A stretch of DNA of 64,000 bases, from contig NC_092576.1 of assembly GCF_037975245.1 (NCBI RefSeq), positions 41,732,611 through 41,796,610 of the forward strand. The letters run 5' to 3'. Positions 63,067-64,000 of the stretch are shown piece by piece. The stretch is from Apostichopus japonicus. Lineage: Eukaryota > Echinodermata > Holothuroidea > Aspidochirotida > Stichopodidae. Under the pieces are notes generated by a model. The model made no database searches and had not been told where the DNA came from. It saw only the letters and a list, made by a program, of their open reading frames with translations. The translations under genes were made by a program, and so were the position numbers. Positions within the stretch are counted from its first letter, which is position 1, and each line of letters starts with the position of its first letter.

Positions 63067-63293
63067 TTTATTAATTGTACTTACCTCAGTTCCTTGAATC
63101 TTTGAGAGTGTTGTAGATAGTTTAATATTCCATTAACTTCATGTTTATTCATTTCTCTCCCATCCTCTGTCTGTATGGTCATCCTCTCTATTGATGTTAT
63201 GATTGGTAGAGAGAGACCAGCGGAGAGGATAATGTTCCCATCTTCATCAATCTTACTAAAGGACCAGGCTAGGGTCACCCTGTGTATGGGAAT
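50057..63293 (-). CDS. Gene 3: paralogous LRR gene, 3' part
   Basis: Tandem paralogue of gene 2. Exons in transcript order: 63293-63085 (type 1, 209 bp), 52591-52515 (type 2, 77 bp), 50127-50057 (type 3, 71 bp), with phases 0-2, 2-1, 1-0 exactly as in gene 2. The 5' part, including any death or NACHT domain, lies right of the window. Exons stay open with intact splice sites, so it is probably functional. The long intron holds an hAT-like element and internal duplications; the next intron holds the foldback element. Confidence 0.8.
50842..52396. mobile_element. Foldback element with CACTTAAGTG palindrome arrays
   Basis: 1555 bp. Terminal inverted repeats of about 69 bp with one mismatch, beginning TATGGCAAGCCGTTTTAAC (50842-50910 and the 3' end to 52396). 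A 6 bp target duplication CGCCCC (50836-50841, 52397-52402). The A1 counterpart at 14599 shows one uninterrupted CGCCCT target. Inside are two arrays, each about 19 units of the 16 bp palindrome TTCCACTTAAGTGGAA or variants, flanking a 630 bp unique centre. No transposase seen. It lies in a gene 3 intron, about 120 bp from exon 52515-52591. Family unknown to me. Confidence 0.92.
51390..51701 (+). CDS. Small open frame in the foldback element centre
   Basis: 103 codons; inner start reads MATANHSHLTLLECYQ. Contains helical IIVVVRDTIRSVVSSL and a Cys-rich end SCPCQCVFGC. An acceptor-like CCTCGTTGCAG precedes it. No family recognised; it could be a captured gene fragment or chance. Confidence 0.3.
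   Translation: MQVYIMATANHSHLTLLECYQIIVVVRDTIRSVVSSLAQGNNQYDAQQRRLTSCLSNICRIRNFLDSETFDEIKDSIQNPKSTKSKTFSCPCQCVFGCSSNHL
52515..52591 (-). CDS. Gene 3 exon: 77 bp LRR exon
   Basis: Acceptor CTGATTATAG, donor GTAGAG, 77 bp, reading on as FKELSLSDCLQPSSI. Differs from gene 2 at the exposed strand positions. Confidence 0.85.
54865..55150 (+). repeat. Dispersed repeat family, copy iii
   Basis: C-run, CGCTGAGATTTCAACTTCC, TAGACCTATAGGATAAT, GGAATGGCGTAC, CTCATCACGTATATGC, GATGACCGTGCG in order. Confidence 0.65.
56340..56580 (+). repeat. Dispersed repeat family, copy iv
   Basis: C-run, CGCTGAGATTTCGACTTCC, GATAATGTGGACGTCTG, GGAATGGCTGGC, CTCATCACGTATATGC. Truncated by the following hAT-like element context. 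Confidence 0.65.
56640..58913. mobile_element. TIR DNA transposon, hAT-like, non-autonomous (2.27 kb)
   Basis: Perfect 16 bp terminal inverted repeats CAGGGGCGGATCCAGG, with GGTTT directly repeated at both edges (56635-56639, 58914-58918). Inside, a second inverted repeat of about 100 bp (57012-57116 and 58527-58631, containing GGCGGTTTTACACTATCTAA). Related sequences at 16980 and 55200 lack the insertion. The open frames inside (57044-57418, 56446-56889) show no transposase. CAGGGG termini suggest hAT, but the duplication looks like 5-6 bp rather than 8. Confidence 0.85.
61370..61455. repeat. GACGCGCGCGTC tandem repeat, two units
   Basis: Partner of 19878-20012, with one unit fewer. Confidence 0.8.
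61741..61766. repeat. (CA)n microsatellite
   Basis: About 26 bp of CA, absent from A1; just after a CCGCGGGGCGGG insertion. Confidence 0.9.
62997..63060. repeat. (TA)n microsatellite beside gene 3 donor
   Basis: 64 bp of TA, 25 bp from the donor of exon 63085-63293. A1 has only a short AT-rich stretch at the same place (about 21335-21345). Confidence 0.95.
63085..63293 (-). CDS. Gene 3 exon: type 1
   Basis: Acceptor TTTCTTCAG, donor GTAAGT, phase 0-2, 209 bp. Encodes SFSKIDEDGNIILSAGLSLP and HEVNGILNYLQHSQRFKEL. Twelve residues differ from 21365-21573, with about two silent changes. Confidence 0.85.
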
Positions 63294-64000
63294 CTGAAGA
63301 AAGGAAAATAATAAATAGAATTAATATCATCATGTTTGTTTACAGGATAAATACTTGAAAATTCTAACATAATCATTAATTTAGGAACATTAAACTTTAT
63401 TGTTGTTTTCATTTCATATTAATACAATAGTATTTGTTTATTTTTTATATTATATTGTTATTATTTTGTTAATTATTTAATAATTAGTGGTTTGAATATG
63501 TATAAAAAAGTAACTTATATTTGTAAAGTTTGTTTTATCTTCGCTTTATCTTTGTTTTATTGCAAGATGTTAAAGGGTAAACAAGAGGGTTAGGTTTATT
63601 ACAGAGATCAGTCATTGTTATTTCTGTAGAATGAATTAAAGGTGTGTAAGAGGGGTGAGGGATGGACGGACCAAGGGGGTGTAGGGAGGGGTGTGTTATG
63701 GTAAGGGAGGGTGTGATAAGGTTTCGTTTTATTTGGTCAGGGTATTAGGGGGGTGTCTTAGTGTAGGGGGGCGCATATATGGTTTACCCTCGTGAATGTT
63801 ATGTTGTTATTGTCAAAGCGTGTGCAAGGGGTGAGTGATAAATGGACCGATGGGTGTCTTACTGGGTAGGAATGGGTGTGGTAGGGGTAAGGAGGGGTGC
63901 TTTTAGGGTGGGGAGCATGCAGACAGCATAAACATTTTTAATGTAATTTGGGTTTGATAGGGGGATGAGGTAGGGGGGGGGTTGTATGATCCGGAACTGA
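63294..64000 (-). other. Gene 3 intron to window edge
   Basis: Nearly identical to 21574-22295, including the GGGGTGTG-rich stretch (63640-64000). The 5' exons of gene 3 lie beyond the edge. Confidence 0.65.

Larger units (their letters stand above)
58914..63084 (-). other. Gene 3 intron, collinear with A1 17100-21364
   Basis: Includes the GACGCGCGCGTC repeat, a (CA)n run (61741-61766), a G-rich stretch (61985-62180), about 430 bp absent from A1 (60810-61240) and a (TA)n run next to the donor. No exon found. Confidence 0.6.
43430..64000. repeat. Segmental duplication, block A2
   Basis: Direct copy of 6590-22295, longer because of insertions (foldback element, hAT-like element, internal duplication). 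Homology still continues at the right edge. Confidence 0.92.

Overview
The window is animal (metazoan) nuclear DNA. Coding sequence is sparse and split into short exons with GT/AG borders, introns run to several kb, and the rest is AT-rich with C/G homopolymers, microsatellites and degraded transposons. The genes are NLR-like immune genes: a NACHT NTPase, a death-fold domain and unusual leucine-rich-repeat (LRR) cassettes. An echinoderm, most likely a sea cucumber, fits this gene family and repeat content. That is inference; no species can be proven from the sequence alone.

Layout. (1) 1-5017, + strand: the 3' part of a NACHT-LRR gene, reconstructed as 8 exons whose phases all match, followed by a poly(A) signal. 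(2) 13317-34874, - strand: a death-domain gene of at least 14 exons with no NACHT exon, built from repeated 4-exon LRR cassettes. Further 5' exons may lie at 36-38.5 kb and its 3' end is unresolved. (3) 50057-63293, - strand: the 3' part of a second gene of the same kind; its 5' part lies beyond the right edge. Genes 1 and 2 converge; genes 2 and 3 are tandem paralogues.

A large direct duplication explains much of the window. Block A1 (about 6590-22295) is repeated as block A2 (about 43430 to the right edge), 37-42 kb apart. Each block carries the last recognisable exons of its LRR gene plus introns and flank. Differences between blocks date insertions: an hAT-like MITE only in A1 (19265-19630), a 1.55 kb foldback element of CACTTAAGTG palindromes only in A2 (50842-52396), and a 2.27 kb terminal-inverted-repeat element inside A2 (56640-58913). 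The LRR exons differ between blocks mostly by amino-acid replacements, while the intron immediately next to one of them is nearly identical. That pattern suggests diversifying selection on a recognition surface.

Between the gene 2 start and block A2 (35-43.4 kb) lie a probable LTR with a primer-binding-site-like sequence, two tRNA-derived SINEs, TA microsatellites and a CR1-like reverse transcriptase fragment. The left edge of the duplication falls inside a copy of that RT element. No prokaryotic features, CRISPR arrays or rRNA genes were seen.
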